A DNA stretch of 64,000 nt from Aralia elata (GCA_034770075.1 CM068379.1:15933506-15997505), one strand, 5' to 3'. Numbered from the stretch's first letter, positions 45,768 through 57,540 are shown. Numbers and translations are program-made. Notes: a model not told the origin generated them from the sequence alone.

Positions 45768-46036
45768 CTTGGTGCTCTTTATCATATAGTTGGCTAATGC
45801 TCAAGAGGTTGTGCTTCAAGCCTTCAACAAATGCTACCTTGATGAAGGAGGCTGCATTATTTCCTATTGTGTCATATCCTTTTATTTTCCCAAAATTGTT
45901 ATCTCCGAAGACAATAATAGAACCATCTTTCCCTTTGAAATTTAATATAAGAGCTTTATTCCCTATCATATGCCTTGAGCATCCACTATCTAGATTCCAA
46001 ATTGAATTAGTGGAGTTGTTACCTGCAAAAGAACTC
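45768..46036 (-). pseudogene. Ty1-copia fragment: protease (host copia, piece 3)
   Basis: The minus strand reads IWNLDSGCSRHMIGN, the copia protease active site D-S-G with the usual CSRHMTG context, then VFGDNNFGKIKG and VEGLKHNLLSISQLYDKEHQV. The frame continues across the TR-GAG nest into piece 4. Upstream it is cut at 46036 by the copia solo LTR; the sequence just before the active site is frameshifted. SIRE-like by its motifs. Confidence 0.85.
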
Positions 46037-47969
46037 TGTTGTTTCCCAAGGGCACTATAGAGATCTTGAAGGAGGATTGAATAGATCCTTTTTAGAATTT
46101 AACTTATTAAGGATATTACCAAATAATTTATTAATCAGAATTGATTAAGCACAATGAAATATATTTTTTTTAGAAAACCACCTTAAAGATTATCACTCGG
46201 ATCTCTTACAACTGAACCACTAAGGTTCCTTCAAGTCACTCAGTCTCGGAATGGTCATTAAGACCAGGACATCCAGTCCTTTGAATCACTAAAATTCCTT
46301 CGAGTCACTTAGTCTCGGTATGATGGTCACTAAGATCAGGACACATAGTTCTTTGAATCACTAAGATTCCTTCGAGTCACTTAGTCTCGACATGATGGTC
46401 ACTAAGACTAGGACACTTAGTCATCTATTGTTTGATTGTTGTTGAGAGGTGCTGCTAAGTTGGCAATAAGGCTCAGCTTCCTTTGGTGCTTAGTAGCTTT
46501 GAACACATCTTGAGTCGTAGAGTGGAGCTTGCTCTACTTTTAAGAAATTCAGCCTCGTGTTCTTCTTCGATGATGGTCCGTTCTCTAAATCTCTCTTTTA
46601 AATTTAAATGTTTGTTGCCTTTTTTATTCCTTCATAGATTTTCTTGTTGGAGAGTTTTCGTTGATGCATTTAATGCTTCAGATATTCTAGGATCCTTGAT
46701 GTTGATGTTTAAGTCTATGCGTCAGTTGCTTTTTGACTTTCCTGTCACGTGAGTTTACTTTCTCACCTAACACAACTAAGATGTCATTTTCAGTAAACTA
46801 GCTAGTGGACACATTTCTTGATCTTTGATTTCTACTAAGGATATTTGAAGAATGCATCAGATTCTTTGATCAGCACTGCTCCATGTTAATCTCTTGTCAG
46901 ACTTGACTTTACTCTACGAAGAGAGTAGTACTATGCAATTGTACTTCTACAATCAGCTCTACGAATATTGTTTTACAATTCATAAGTTGTCTTTACGATC
47001 TTGATCTTACGATATGATATGACTTTCATTCAGCGAATGCCTAGAGTACTCTACGTTCAGCCTTTACTCAATGAGTTTTGTTTGACTTTGTGATTTTTCG
47101 TTCACTTTATAAATTGGTCTATACTTTGCAAAGTGAAATGAACTTTACGATAAGTGCAATAGTTCTGTGATCCATCTCTTTATGATGCTAAAGCAAACTT
47201 TGAAAACTCCTCTTTACTTTGCTTTCTCAGTTTTCACTTTACGATTCCAAAGGCAACTTTACAATCTTCATTGTAGACTTTGTAATTTCTCCTTTAGCTC
47301 TGAGATAGCTTATCAACTTTGCAATCATTTATTTGCTTTACCATTTGAACTTTACCTTATGAATTGAAGTGAACTCTACGATCCATTTGGTACTTTACGA
47401 ACATGAGTTTACTTTGTGTTCTATCATCTTCATATTGCGAATTGACAGAGTAACTTGAGCAATTAAACCTATCGACTATACGTTAGATCAGCTTTGTAAG
47501 ATCAACCTAACATATTTAATCTTTCTAATCTAAGTCCTTGTACATATATTTTATTAAAGGATTGTACAAAACTTACTTATACAAATATACATTATCCTAC
47601 GAACACCTAGATTACTCTACTTACAACATTTACCTTACGATTATGCAGAGAAACTCTAAGATCTACTTACATATAAAATCAACTCACAAGATTAACCTAA
47701 CAAGTTTGATCATTCTATTCTAAGTCCTTGTATGCTAAATAATCATTAAGGACTTTACAAAACTTACTGATTACAAATATACTTTAAACACATTTATCAT
47801 TACAACAACTATGCAGACTTTGACATACATCATCACATAATCATACAATCAGATTTATCATTATATAATCACATAAACACATAATCACATTCATCACATA
47901 ATCAAATAAACACATAATCACAAACATATAAACACATAATCATATTCATCATCAAATCAAACTCTAACA
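46037..47969 (-). mobile_element. Solo LTR of a Ty1-copia (SIRE-like) element
   Basis: It has a perfect AACTC target duplication (46032-46036, 47970-47974). On the minus strand it runs TGTTAGAGTTTG..GGGAAACAACA, 1933 bp. Its end aligns with the end of the plus-strand copia LTR at 58961 (GGATCTATT..CCTTC..GGGAA..AACA), and both contain repeated TAAAGTCCTTAATGA..CAAGGACTTAGAA stretches. It contains CTCTACGA-type words (46900-47650) and a 70-bp tandem repeat (46215-46430). It sits inside the host copia gag-protease junction. The ORF-like stretches inside are not genes. Confidence 0.88.
46215..46430 (-). repeat. About 70-bp tandem repeat in copia solo LTR
   Basis: Three units (starting near 46223, 46293, 46364) share CCTTCGAGTCACTTAGTCTCG and GGTCACTAAGA. 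The plus-strand copia LTR has a comparable array of AAGTCTGTTGGACTT words at 58300-58615. Confidence 0.75.
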
Positions 47970-48259
47970 AACTCAGATTTTACTTTAGTACCCAGATTTA
48001 CTTAGGTCCTGATAGGTTAGTGCTCTTATTAACCTAGACCTTCCTAACTCTAGGCTTCCTATACACAAGATAATCATAAAATCACACATGGCAGCACTAT
48101 GATCATAATGATGACAGTTATAACATCTGATATGATGCATGCTTGTATGTGTGTGAATTCCTTCTCGTCGAAGACATGTGTGGAGTATAAGAACTTCCAA
48201 CCTTTCTTCTTGGCTCAAACTCTCTATGATTCCACATTGTTCTATGATTTTGAGAGTTC
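47970..48259 (-). pseudogene. Ty1-copia fragment: Gag zinc knuckle (host copia, piece 2)
   Basis: The minus strand carries CYNCHHYDHSAAMC, a CCHC zinc knuckle (C-x2-C-x4-H-x4-C), in a 77-residue open stretch. It lies between the gag fragment at 53665-54242 and the protease at 45768-46036 in the right order for copia gag. It is bounded by the TR-GAG insertion at 48260 and the solo LTR at 47969. Confidence 0.78.
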
Positions 48260-49814
48260 TGATGAGTGAGTTTTATACTTGTTTATTGAATACTTTTGGC
48301 CTTGATAATTTGTAAATCTTTAGGTATTTCATTAGTTTTTATGTGTTTTTATCTTATTGTTGTGTGATGTGGTTTTGTATTGCTTTTATGTTTTCTTGTA
48401 TTACTTTTATATGTTTTTACTTTTTTGTAGGAAATGGAATAATTCTATTTGGATCAAAGTTTGGAGTTGCCATCTTTGAGTTTTCAGCTTGCCATTGACA
48501 TAGCAGTCACTTGACGTCTAATTTTGACCTTGATCCAGCCAGTATTTCTCAATGCTTCTTGAATGATTGTAGATCTATTTCTTAACTTTCCCGAACATCT
48601 TGAATCGTCCTAATCGGAGCTCGAATGAGAGAGTTATGACCATTTTACCAACAGATATTGAAGCAGAAAATTCCAAAACATTGCTCGGCGCCACGGCGCC
48701 CATTCCTAGTTCATTTTCGGCACCGTAACACCATACATTCAGGGGAGTTTCTGCTATTAGGCGCCACAGTATCGGGTCACGAAAAATGACAGATTTGAGC
48801 TGTTAAATAACCAACTTAAAGACCTATTCCTCACATCTCATTCTCTCACTCTCTCATTCTCTTAGAGCAAAGGCGGTGGCGGCTAGAACTCCATAAGAGC
48901 TCAAGAGCAAGCTAAACAACAAGGATTTGAGACCATTAATTGAAAGGGAGTTCTTGGAGATTGAAGATTACTTCTAAAGAGTTTTTCTTCTCTAATCCTT
49001 TCCTTTATTTTTGCAATCCAAGCATGTTGAATACTTTGCTAATGATGTTTATTTCAATAGCTATGAACTAAACTTCCATTCTAAGATTACAACGGAACCC
49101 AATGAATAGTTTTAATTGAATTTCTCTCCTTTTGATTGTTATGATTCGTATGTGGATGGTTATCATATTTTGCTCTTCATGTATTGATTACCTTGCTTGT
49201 GATTATTGTGGTTCTCTATATGAAATTGAAAAATGAAATATAGTGCTTAAATCTAAGTATGATGACACATATTATGATTATTCTTCTTAGGATTGAATAC
49301 ATAATTTGTATATAGGATAGGAAATATACCTATGTACCATGTGTAACTATTGTGAGAATCTAATCTTAATGATTCCTTGCCTAATTTATTTCACATAGGA
49401 ATATAGTGATTTATTTAGAAGGGGGATACTCATATGACCATCGGAAGAGGCTTATGAATACATTAAAATTCTCAGTTAACAATTCACATGATTCATTAAT
49501 TAAAGGTAGAGTTAGGAGATTGAACGAAGCATTGCATGCCAAGTGTTTGACAAAATACTTGTGTGGGGAAAATTGTGATTTTAGCTTGTCTCACCTTGAT
49601 TTCAGTCATTATTCATTGTTTGCTCTGTTAATTGGAATTTCTTTAGTTTTCATTACTTAAACCAAATTGTTTAAATAAGGTTGAGATGATATAAAGTTGG
49701 TACTTGGTACATATTAGTGATAATTCCTCGTGGGATCGACAACTCTCTTATCATTTTATTACTTGTTGACCGTGTATGCTTGCACATATATATTAATTAC
49801 GAAATCAACCAATA
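48260..49814 (+). repeat. 5' LTR of TR-GAG element 3
   Basis: TGATGAGTGAG to CAACCAATA (original CA lost). GC words GGCGCCACGGCGCC at 48689 and GGCGCCACAG later occupy about 48685-48780. An 84-codon open stretch (49406-49660) recurs in the 3' LTR but has no family resemblance. Confidence 0.87.
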
Positions 49815-49820
49815 AGTTTT

Positions 49821-49838
49821 TGGCATTGTTGCTGGGGA
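49821..49838 (+). promoter_or_regulatory. Primer binding site (tRNA-Asp-like)
   Basis: TGGCATTGTTGCTGGGGA lies six bases after the LTR; two differences from TGGCGCCGTTGCCGGGGA are C-to-T or G-to-A. Confidence 0.75.
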
Positions 49839-49935
49839 ATTATTTTCTACTACTTTTTCTAATATTAATTTCAATCAAATTAGTCTTAATTTAAACGTGT
49901 ATATTTGTATTTTTATTTTGTTTTGTTTTTATTTC

Positions 49936-50055
49936 CTTTTCATATTCTAGATGCGCTTAACTATCAGTGGCCTTATAAGAGGATGACGCAACCAAGTATG
50001 GAAGGAACACTTGACGCATCTAGAATATGAAAAGGCCACTAATAGTTAAGCGCAT
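49936..50055. repeat. Permuted inverted repeat
   Basis: The left block 49936-49974 begins CTTTTCATATTCTAGATGCG and continues CGCTTAACTATCAGTGGCC. The right block 50016-50055 holds the reverse complement of the first half, followed by that of the second half (one mismatch). A simple inverted repeat would have them in the opposite order. Confidence 0.85.
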
Positions 50056-50750
50056 CCAACAACACTCCAAACTACTATCATCCGGGTTTGTGGAATTAAC
50101 AACACTTTTCATGGAGCAATAACCATCAAGATCAATCTTTTACTCCAAGTCAAGCATACCCTCTAGGATTCTAAACTCAACATCCATCGCAGCAAAAGAA
50201 TACATCTAATTTGGAGGACCTTCTCACCAAGTACATATCACAGAATGAGGAAAGAAGGATGGAGGATTTTCTTACTAAATTCATAGAGCAAACTGAGGTG
50301 CGAATGAGTAATCAAGAAGCTTCAATTAGGAACCTCGAGAACTAAGAGGGACAACTTACCGATGTTTTCATTAATCGCCCACAAAGCACTTTACCTAATA
50401 ATACAGAGAGTAATCCTAAAGAATAAGGTAAAGAGCAATGCAAGGTGGATACACAAGGAAGTGGTGAGGAGCTACATGAGGTTGTTGGTGAGCAACTAAA
50501 GAGGACATACCCGAATATGGAAGATGATAGTGAGACTGTAAAGAAGAAGATCCAGAATGAGAGCCAGAAAAAGAGAGATCAAGAGGGGCCATTCAAAGTT
50601 TGAAGCTATCAATATTCCAAGTGGTCGTGAGGAGTGTTATTGGGTCAATGTGGTTAAAACAGACATAGTAAAGGATGAGAATTTTGAAACTTTCAAGGAA
50701 AAGACAAAAAGGAGGCATGAAATGCAAACTTTTGCGATTCAACCAGATTG
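50056..50750 (+). pseudogene. gag: gag remnant of TR-GAG element 3
   Basis: Pieces in several frames resemble the C-terminal part of the gag at 13147: a YNPG-like start, LEDLLTKYISQNEERRMEDF, TKFIEQTEVRMSNQ, INRPQSTLPNN. The conserved N-terminal gag domain is not found, so most of gag has been lost, with several stops and frameshifts. The 64-codon open stretch 50557-50751 is part of this remnant. Dead. Confidence 0.65.
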
Positions 50751-52101
50751 AAAGAAAAAGAAGTAGTTAGGCTGATAACTATAAAACAAGCGCTTATTGG
50801 GAGGCAACCCAAGTTCAAAATTTTTGTTTTAGTTAATTGCATATTAGCTAGCTTTAAAAATTAAATTAAAAAAAATTAATAAAAATAAATAAAAATATTT
50901 ATAGTTGTGTCAAATGCTTTCAGGTACCGAGTATCTAGCATAATGAAATGCACTCCCAACTTAGGGTTGTGAAGATGCTGCCAATGACGATTAACACATT
51001 CTCAAGGGAGTCCTCTGTTTCAATGTTATCTATCTTTACATTGAGGATAATGTTTGTTTTAAGTTTGAGGGTACTTGTCATGATATTTGGTGCTTGAGTT
51101 AGTATTATGTTATTATGTTAGTTATTTTGATGTTATTATGTTTATTTGTGCATATTAGTTAGGAATTTGAAAATTTTGAATTTGAGCAATGTTTTAATTG
51201 AATTGTTGAAGGTCTATGATAAGGAATTGAGGAGAATTTGGATAACTCTTGGAAAATTTAGAATCATGCCTAGTTTATTATTTAACTTATGAGTTGGTTT
51301 TACACTAGTTATGATCTTTTTGCACTTTTGAGCACATAGTCACCTGTTTACCTAGTTAGGGCTTAAAAATGATTTATATGGTTGAATGTTCATAAGAAAT
51401 CTTATTGAAACGTTAGAAATTTACTTGAGCATCAATTGAAGCGAAACTTAGGCTTAAATATAAGTTTAGGGGAAATTTGAGATTATTTGATATTTAGGAA
51501 ATGTTGAACCTTCCCGAGTTGATAAATTACTTATGTGGTAGGTTGAGATGGAGCGTAAAATACACTAATCCATAAACACATGATGGGAGTGAGATAGAGC
51601 ATAAAATGCACTCACCAAACAATATATAAGAAAAAAAAGAAAAAAATGATTCTATGGAATTCTTGGGAAGGGGAAATAATGAGCATAATTGGTGATCCTA
51701 CTGTGCATATGGAAATATCTTTTTGACCCTTTGAACTTATGTTTTCCCTTTATTAGTGGAAATTGATGTGAAAAGCAAGTTTTTAAAGTTGATTGTTCAA
51801 TTTTTATGAATTATGTAATTAAATGATTTTATTTGAGTTTTAACTAGTTTGAACATGCGGATGCACACACACACTCAAAGGATCATGGATAGTTGTGAGG
51901 CCGATAATTTTGTTAAATTTATGGACATTGCATATTTTTGAAGTTTTCTTTGAAATATCATTTGTAGTAATCTTTGAGGCCAATGTGCGGGTTCATATTG
52001 ATTCATTGCTCGTGTCGTAGCTTGAGTAGTTGTTTGTTAGAATTAATTTTCGTTCTTAGTATTTTGCTTGAGGACAAGCAAAGAGTTAAGTTTGGGGTAT
52101 T
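50751..52101 (+). other. 3' non-coding module of TR-GAG element 3
   Basis: The hairpin TTGGGAGGCAACCCAA lies at 50797-50812, a degraded second hairpin (TTTACATTGAGGATAATG) at about 51036, and a weakened purine tract (AAGTTTGAGGG) at about 51060. Two copies of the GGAGCGTAAAA array lie at 51543-51616. The terminal polypurine tract AAGTTTGGGGTATT lies before 52102. The order matches elements 1 and 2. Confidence 0.65.
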
Positions 52102-53664
52102 TGATAAGTGAGTTTTATACTTGTTTATTTAATACTTTTGGCCTTGATAATTTGTAAATCTTTAGGTATTTCATTTAGTTTTTATGTTTTTTTATCTTAT
52201 TGTTGTGTGATGTGGTTTTGTATTGCTTTTATGTGTTCTTGCATTGCTTTTATGTGTTTTTACTTTGTTTTGTAGGAAATGGAATAAGAGTTATAGGATC
52301 AAAATTTGGAGTTGCCATGTTTGAGTTTTCAGCTTGCCATTGACATAAAAGTCATGTGACGTCTAATTTCGACATTGATCTAGCCAGTATCTCTCAATGC
52401 TTCCTGAATGAAAGTTGTAGATCTACTGCTTCACTTTCTGGAACATCTTGAATTGTCCAAATCGGAGCTCGGATGAGAGAGTTATGGTCATTTTACCAAC
52501 AAATATCCAAGTAGAAAATTCTAAAAAATTGCCCGGCGCCACGACGCCCATTCCTAGTTCATTTTCGGCGCCGCATCGTTATACATTCAGGGTAGTTTAT
52601 GTTATTGGGTGCTGCAACGCCTATTTTAGGCCAGATTTGGGCGCCGCAGCGCCGGGTTATGAAAAATGACATATTTGAGCTGTTAAATGACCAACCTAAA
52701 GACCTGTTCCTCATATCTCATTCTCTCACTCTCTCATTCTCTTAGAGCAAAAGGGGGTGGTGGCTAGAACTCCATGGGAGCTCAAGAGCAAGCTAAACAA
52801 CAAGGATTGGAGACCATCAATTGAAAGGAAGTTCTTGGAGATTGAAGATTACTTCTAAAGAGTTTTTCTTCTCTAATCCTTTCCTTTATTTTTGCAATAT
52901 AAGCATGTTGAATACTTTGCTAATGATGTTTATTTCAATAGCTATGAACTAAACTTCCATTCTAAGAATACAATGGAACCCAATGTATAGTTTTAATTGA
53001 ATTTCTCTCATTTTAATTGTTATTTTTGTTCTTCATGTATTGATTGCCTTGCTTGTGATTATTGTGGTTCTCTATATGAAATTGAAAAATGGAATATAGG
53101 GCTTAAACCTAAATATGATGACATATAATTATTCTTCTTATAATTGAATACATAAATTGTATATAGGATAGGAATATACTTATGTTCCATGTGTAACTAT
53201 TGTGAGAATCTAATCTTAATGACTCATTGCCTAATTTATTTCACATAGGAATATAGTGATTTATTTAGAAGGGGGATACTCATATGACCATCGGAAGAGG
53301 CTTATGAATACATTAGAATTCTCAATTAATAATTCACATGATTCATTAATTAAAGGGAGAGTTAGGAGATTGAACGAAGCATTGCATGCCAAGTGTTTGA
53401 CAAAATGCTTGTGTGGGAAAAATTGTGATCTTAGCTTGTCTCACCTTAATTTTAGTCATTATTCATTGTTTGCTCTGTTAATTAGAATTTCTTTAGTTTT
53501 CATTACTTAAACCAAATTGTTTAAATAAGGTTGAGATGATATAAAGTTGGTACTTGGTAAATATTAGTGATAATTCCTCATGGGATCGATAACTTTCTTA
53601 TCACTTTATTACTTATTGATCGTGTATGCTTGCACGTATATATTGATTATGAAATCAACCAACA
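52102..53664 (+). repeat. 3' LTR of TR-GAG element 3
   Basis: TGATAAGTGAG to CAACCAACA, 1563 bp. The GC word cassette at about 52530-52660 is better preserved than in the 5' LTR (GGCGCCGCAGCGCC, CGGCGCCACGACGCC). Confidence 0.88.
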
Positions 53665-54242
53665 AGTTTGTAGGGTGAAAGTTAACTCTACATTTCATAT
53701 CGGGTTGGTTCGTAGGGTGAGTGCGGGTTGACTCTATGATCTTTCGAGGCTTGAATGTAGTTTTAGCTTTACCCTGTGATTTCTTAAATCCTAGACGAGT
53801 ATGTGATCTATTGTTCTTAGAGATCACAATCTGATTAGCATAAATAGTAGAACTTTGGCTACGTGGTCTAGCAACCTGTATATATTTCACAAACACAATG
53901 CTTTTATGGGAAGTAGAAGCACTATTGTTGCTAGTCTCTAAAGTTGTACCCACACTACGATCTGAGGACAAGTTCTCAAATCCTAAACTTGATCGATCTG
54001 AGATACATCTCTGATTGGTAATCAGGGCGTTTATATAAAAAGAAGACTTGTTCCAAGTAGAGATTGTCTTTTTCAACTCCAAAACTTTAGAAATTAGAAT
54101 TGACTCTCTCTGTGCAGACTGCTCAGTGAGTTTTCTCAATCTTTCATTCTCAACTTCAAGTGTGGTGAGAGAGCTACTAGTTCGTTGAGTTGTTTGTAAT
54201 TCAATTTATACTTTCTCTTTCTCCTCTTGAACAAGAGAATAA
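53665..54242 (-). pseudogene. Ty1-copia fragment: gag middle part (host copia, piece 1)
   Basis: The minus strand is open for about 170 codons from 54139, with SIRE-type Gag character: a coiled-coil-like ENERLRKLTEQ, then SFYINALITNQRCISDRSSLGFENL (in relatives a segment ending DKSGLGY), then a basic region. A TAA about 70 bases upstream interrupts. It is cut by TR-GAG element 3 on the left and by the Tekay-like LTR at 54243 on the right. It is the most upstream visible part of the oldest element in the window. Confidence 0.75.
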
Positions 54243-54873
54243 TGTAACAATTTAGAATTTTGTATTATTTAAAAATATGCATTGAAGTTGAATAAATATT
54301 TTTAGTTGATTTTATTGGTTTAAATTAACAAGTGATGGAATTGTTTTACTTAAATGTGTTTTATTAAATTTATGTGGTGATTTAATTTAATGAGTTTAGT
54401 CTATTTGAGTTTCAATAATGAAATTTGAATAAGTAGAATGTGACAAATAAACTATATTATATAAATAATATAAAAATAACTTAAAAGGAAGTTTAGAAGT
54501 ATTTTGCCAAACAAAGCCTTGCGGCTTTTGAATTTTGAAATTGATAAAATTTATTTCCTTGATTTTATAACTGACAAACTAATAATACGCAATATGTTGT
54601 TGGGTTAGTTTTATTTTCACGTATAAGTTACCTTAGACTAAGAAGAAGAAAATACAAAGAGGTTGGAAGAGAAAGTTATAGGAAAAAATTGAAAGGAATT
54701 GGAGGTTCTGTGAATCAAGAGAGGTTCTTAAAGCAATTCTCTTCATCTTCTCATCATCTACACAAGCATAAACAAGGATTTAAGGTAATAATTTAACCAT
54801 TTTGCTCTTAATCTTTTGTGTTCTTGAGTTTTGTAAAAATTAGAGTTTTAATAGATGAATTTATGAATGATTG

Positions 54874-54874
<1 letters not shown>

Positions 54875-54911
<37 letters not shown>
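54875..54911. repeat. (AT)n microsatellite
   Basis: About 18 AT units within the Tekay-like LTR. Confidence 0.95.
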
Positions 54912-54915
<4 letters not shown>

Positions 54916-55404
54916 GAAGGTGTTTATAATTCGTTGTATGTAAGTTACAACGATTTTCAGAAATTAGATTGTTATAAAACAAGTTTTAAATGGGAATTTG
55001 TGTTCTTGAGGAATATATATGTTATAGTGGTTTTAGAATTAAAAATTGATTATTCAATCATGTATTAATCTGTAAATTGAGAGTTGTTTATGATATTACG
55101 TTTTAAAATGAAAACAATGCAAGTGTTGTGGATTGATTTGGTTGAAAATTGAGTAAATGGTTAGTTGTTTCACTAAATGTATGAGTTTTTGGAAAAATAG
55201 AAGAAAAAAAAATTGGTTTTAAATCCATTAGGTTTTGTAGTTTTGTTTTTTTTAGGTTGTTATAATTGGTATATGGATGCTTAGTAATGTTTCTAAGAGG
55301 TTTATGATAATTGGGTATGCTTGAATTAGTGTTTGATGCTAAATTTCGTGTTTTTTGGGCTTGAGCATTCTGCAGTTCACGAACTGCAGAATCTGGGATT
55401 CAGG

Positions 55405-55515
55405 TTTACCACCCCGGCGGGCTCATTGCACTAGGTTTACCGCCCCGGCGGGCTTATTACACTAGGTTTACCGCCCCGCGGGGTATTTTGTGAAGAAAAC
55501 TCTCGCCCCGACGGG
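55405..55515 (+). repeat. CCGCCCCGGCGG hairpin array in Tekay-like LTR
   Basis: Three GGTTTACC(A/G)CCCCGGCGGGC units about 35 bp apart are followed by one CTCGCCCCGACGGG unit with the TTTTGTGAAG spacer seen in the Tekay array. Same architecture and position as 17717-17834, different flanking words. Confidence 0.8.
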
Positions 55516-56409
55516 AAATGCAGAAAGTGATATTTTTTTTTCTTCTTTCTTTTTGGTCATGTTATGTTATCCTATGCATGTTTAAATTTTAGACTAATGT
55601 ATTAAAGGAATACTAAGATATTGTGATGGATGGTAAGCATATACATGATGATTATAAAATATAAAGTTGATGTACCTTAACTTAACGTTAAGTTTTAGGA
55701 ATTCTTAAGTGTGATATTGTTATAACTAAGCTTGTAACTTCTGAAGTGAGATTGATAATTAGAAAACAATTGAGATATTAAGATGAGGTTGGATGAGAGT
55801 GAATCTTGAAGTGTTGACGATATTGTAACTAATCACTATTATTGCTATATAAACGGAATGTATAGGTTGTTTAATGTACGTGATTTGTAATTAAGAAAAC
55901 TATGCACGAGACAAGTTTCTTACCCTTAACTCTTTTATGTTAAACAAGTTTCTAACCCTAAATTTACTTAACGCAAGTTCTCTATTCATATATTGTCTAC
56001 AAATACGCAAGTTTCTAAATCCTATTCTTTCATTTAACATGTTTGTTGGGAATCAGCATGCGATTGTTACAGTCATTATCAAAGGGGGAGAATGCTATAA
56101 GATCTGCATGTGATTACCATTATTCATTATATGTGATTTGATTGATGACAAAATGATAAAAAGAACATTTATACCTTTAAAGCCTTGTAAAGTCCTTAAT
56201 GAAATATATGTACAAGGACTTAGAAGATCAAATATGTTAGGTTGATCTAAGCTGAATGAATATCTATCTGATCAAAGCATGTTTGTAATATTAGGCTTTG
56301 TAAAGTCCTTAAATGAATATGATGTACAAGGACTTAAAATAGAATAGAAGAAGATCAAACTTGTTAGGTTGATCTGATGTACTGTAATGACATATATGTA
56401 CAAACAAAG

Positions 56410-57540
56410 GTCAGACTGATCGTAGAGCATTGCATTGACCAAGTGAAGGATTATAGAGCAGTCAGTCAACATGCAGAGCTAAGTATGGCATCACAGAGTC
56501 AGCCAGGAAAATGTAAAACTCGGCAAGACGTAGAGTTGCCTCAGCATTGTAGTGCTAAATTCCAAGATCGTAGAGTCTGCCAGGCAAGCACAGTAACAGG
56601 ATCGGCAGATCGTAGAGCTCACTCGGCAGCATTTACTGGGCATCGCAGAGCTGCGCATGTCAACGCAGAGCGTGCAAGGCAATTGTAGAGTATGGCTCGG
56701 CAGAACAAAGAGCTTACTCAAGTTCGTAGAGTGCACACTACGAAAAGAAGATCATTGTGCTAACATGGGTTCGTAGAGTTAGTCCAAAGTCAGCCATTAT
56801 CAGTCTGCAATCAAGCAACAACGTAGAGCAGTCGCTGCTGAAGCACTCAAAGATAAAGTGGCAATCTTCAAGACTACCAAGCAAGTTGAGCATGAGCTAT
56901 CAGACCTAGCAAGATCTCTGAGCACAACTAAAGCATCAAGCCATAACAGCGATCAAAGGACAAGGTCAAGTAATCACTCTACGATCCATCAAGACTCTAG
57001 ACCAGCATCAAAGACAAAGGTCATAAAGTAGGAAAGTTCAGCAAGATCAAGTGATCGTAGAGTTGAGTCTAAGATAATAGAAGCACTCAAGCAGTCTCAG
57101 CAAAACAAAGCAAAAAGATCATAGAGCAGCACTCTATGACATAAGGAAGAATGTCTGAAGATTATGTAGAGCAGTCCTCTACATCAAAGGTGTCACAACA
57201 AACAAAAGATAATAGAGCAGTCCTCTGTGACACAGCAGCAGAGCCAACACCTATAGATCATAGAGCAGTCCTCTATAAAAAGCACACTGCAGCAATGGCT
57301 CAACAAAGATCATAATGATATGCTCTGGGAACGAAAAGACAAATAGGATCACAGAGCATAAGGGAACACAAACTACAGTAAGAAGCACATCAAAGAGCAA
57401 TGCAAGTACAGTCAGTCAACCTACGAACTGCAAGGCAGCACAAGGCCACAACTGAAGTTAGCAGTGAACTCTACAATCACTGATACATGCTACACCTAAG
57501 ATGATCGTAGAACAAGTAAAAGTGCCAGCTGGATTAAAGA
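56410..57540 (+). repeat. GATCGTAGAG word array in copia LTR
   Basis: About sixteen words of the form GATCGTAGAG or close variants (GATCATAGAGCAGTCC three times). They are the reverse complement of the CTCTACGATC words of the TR-GAG LTR at 11275-11640. Confidence 0.85.

Larger units (their letters stand above)
48260..53664 (+). mobile_element. TR-GAG element 3, degraded
   Basis: The LTRs 48260-49814 and 52102-53664 (1555 and 1563 bp) start TGATRAGTGAGTTTTATAC. The flanks AGTTC (48255-48259) and AGTTT (53665-53669) form a target duplication with one change. It has a tRNA-Asp-like primer site, a broken gag remnant, and the conserved 3' module. It is inserted in the host copia gag. 5.4 kb, with no pol. 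Confidence 0.85.
54243..56043 (+). mobile_element. Truncated Tekay-like LTR
   Basis: It starts TGTAACAATTTAG directly at the copia gag fragment. It follows the Tekay LTR (16431-19133) in outline: a similar start, TGCAGTTCACGAACTGCAGA, a GC hairpin array at 55405-55515 (ACCGCCCCGGCGGGC), then ATAAACGGAATGTATAGGTTG and CACGAGACAAGTTTCTTA. It stops where the Tekay LTR would have about 1 kb left, cut by the copia LTR at 56044. A distinct but related family. It includes an (AT)n run. Confidence 0.75.

Noticed and set aside
49406..49660. 84-codon frame repeated at 53256-53510
   Set aside because: Inside the LTRs of TR-GAG element 3; intact in both only because the LTRs are similar. No recognisable protein.
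53609..54139. Minus-strand frame taken as a host gene
   Set aside because: Its sequence and position fit copia Gag of the host element, and its last codons run into a TR-GAG LTR.
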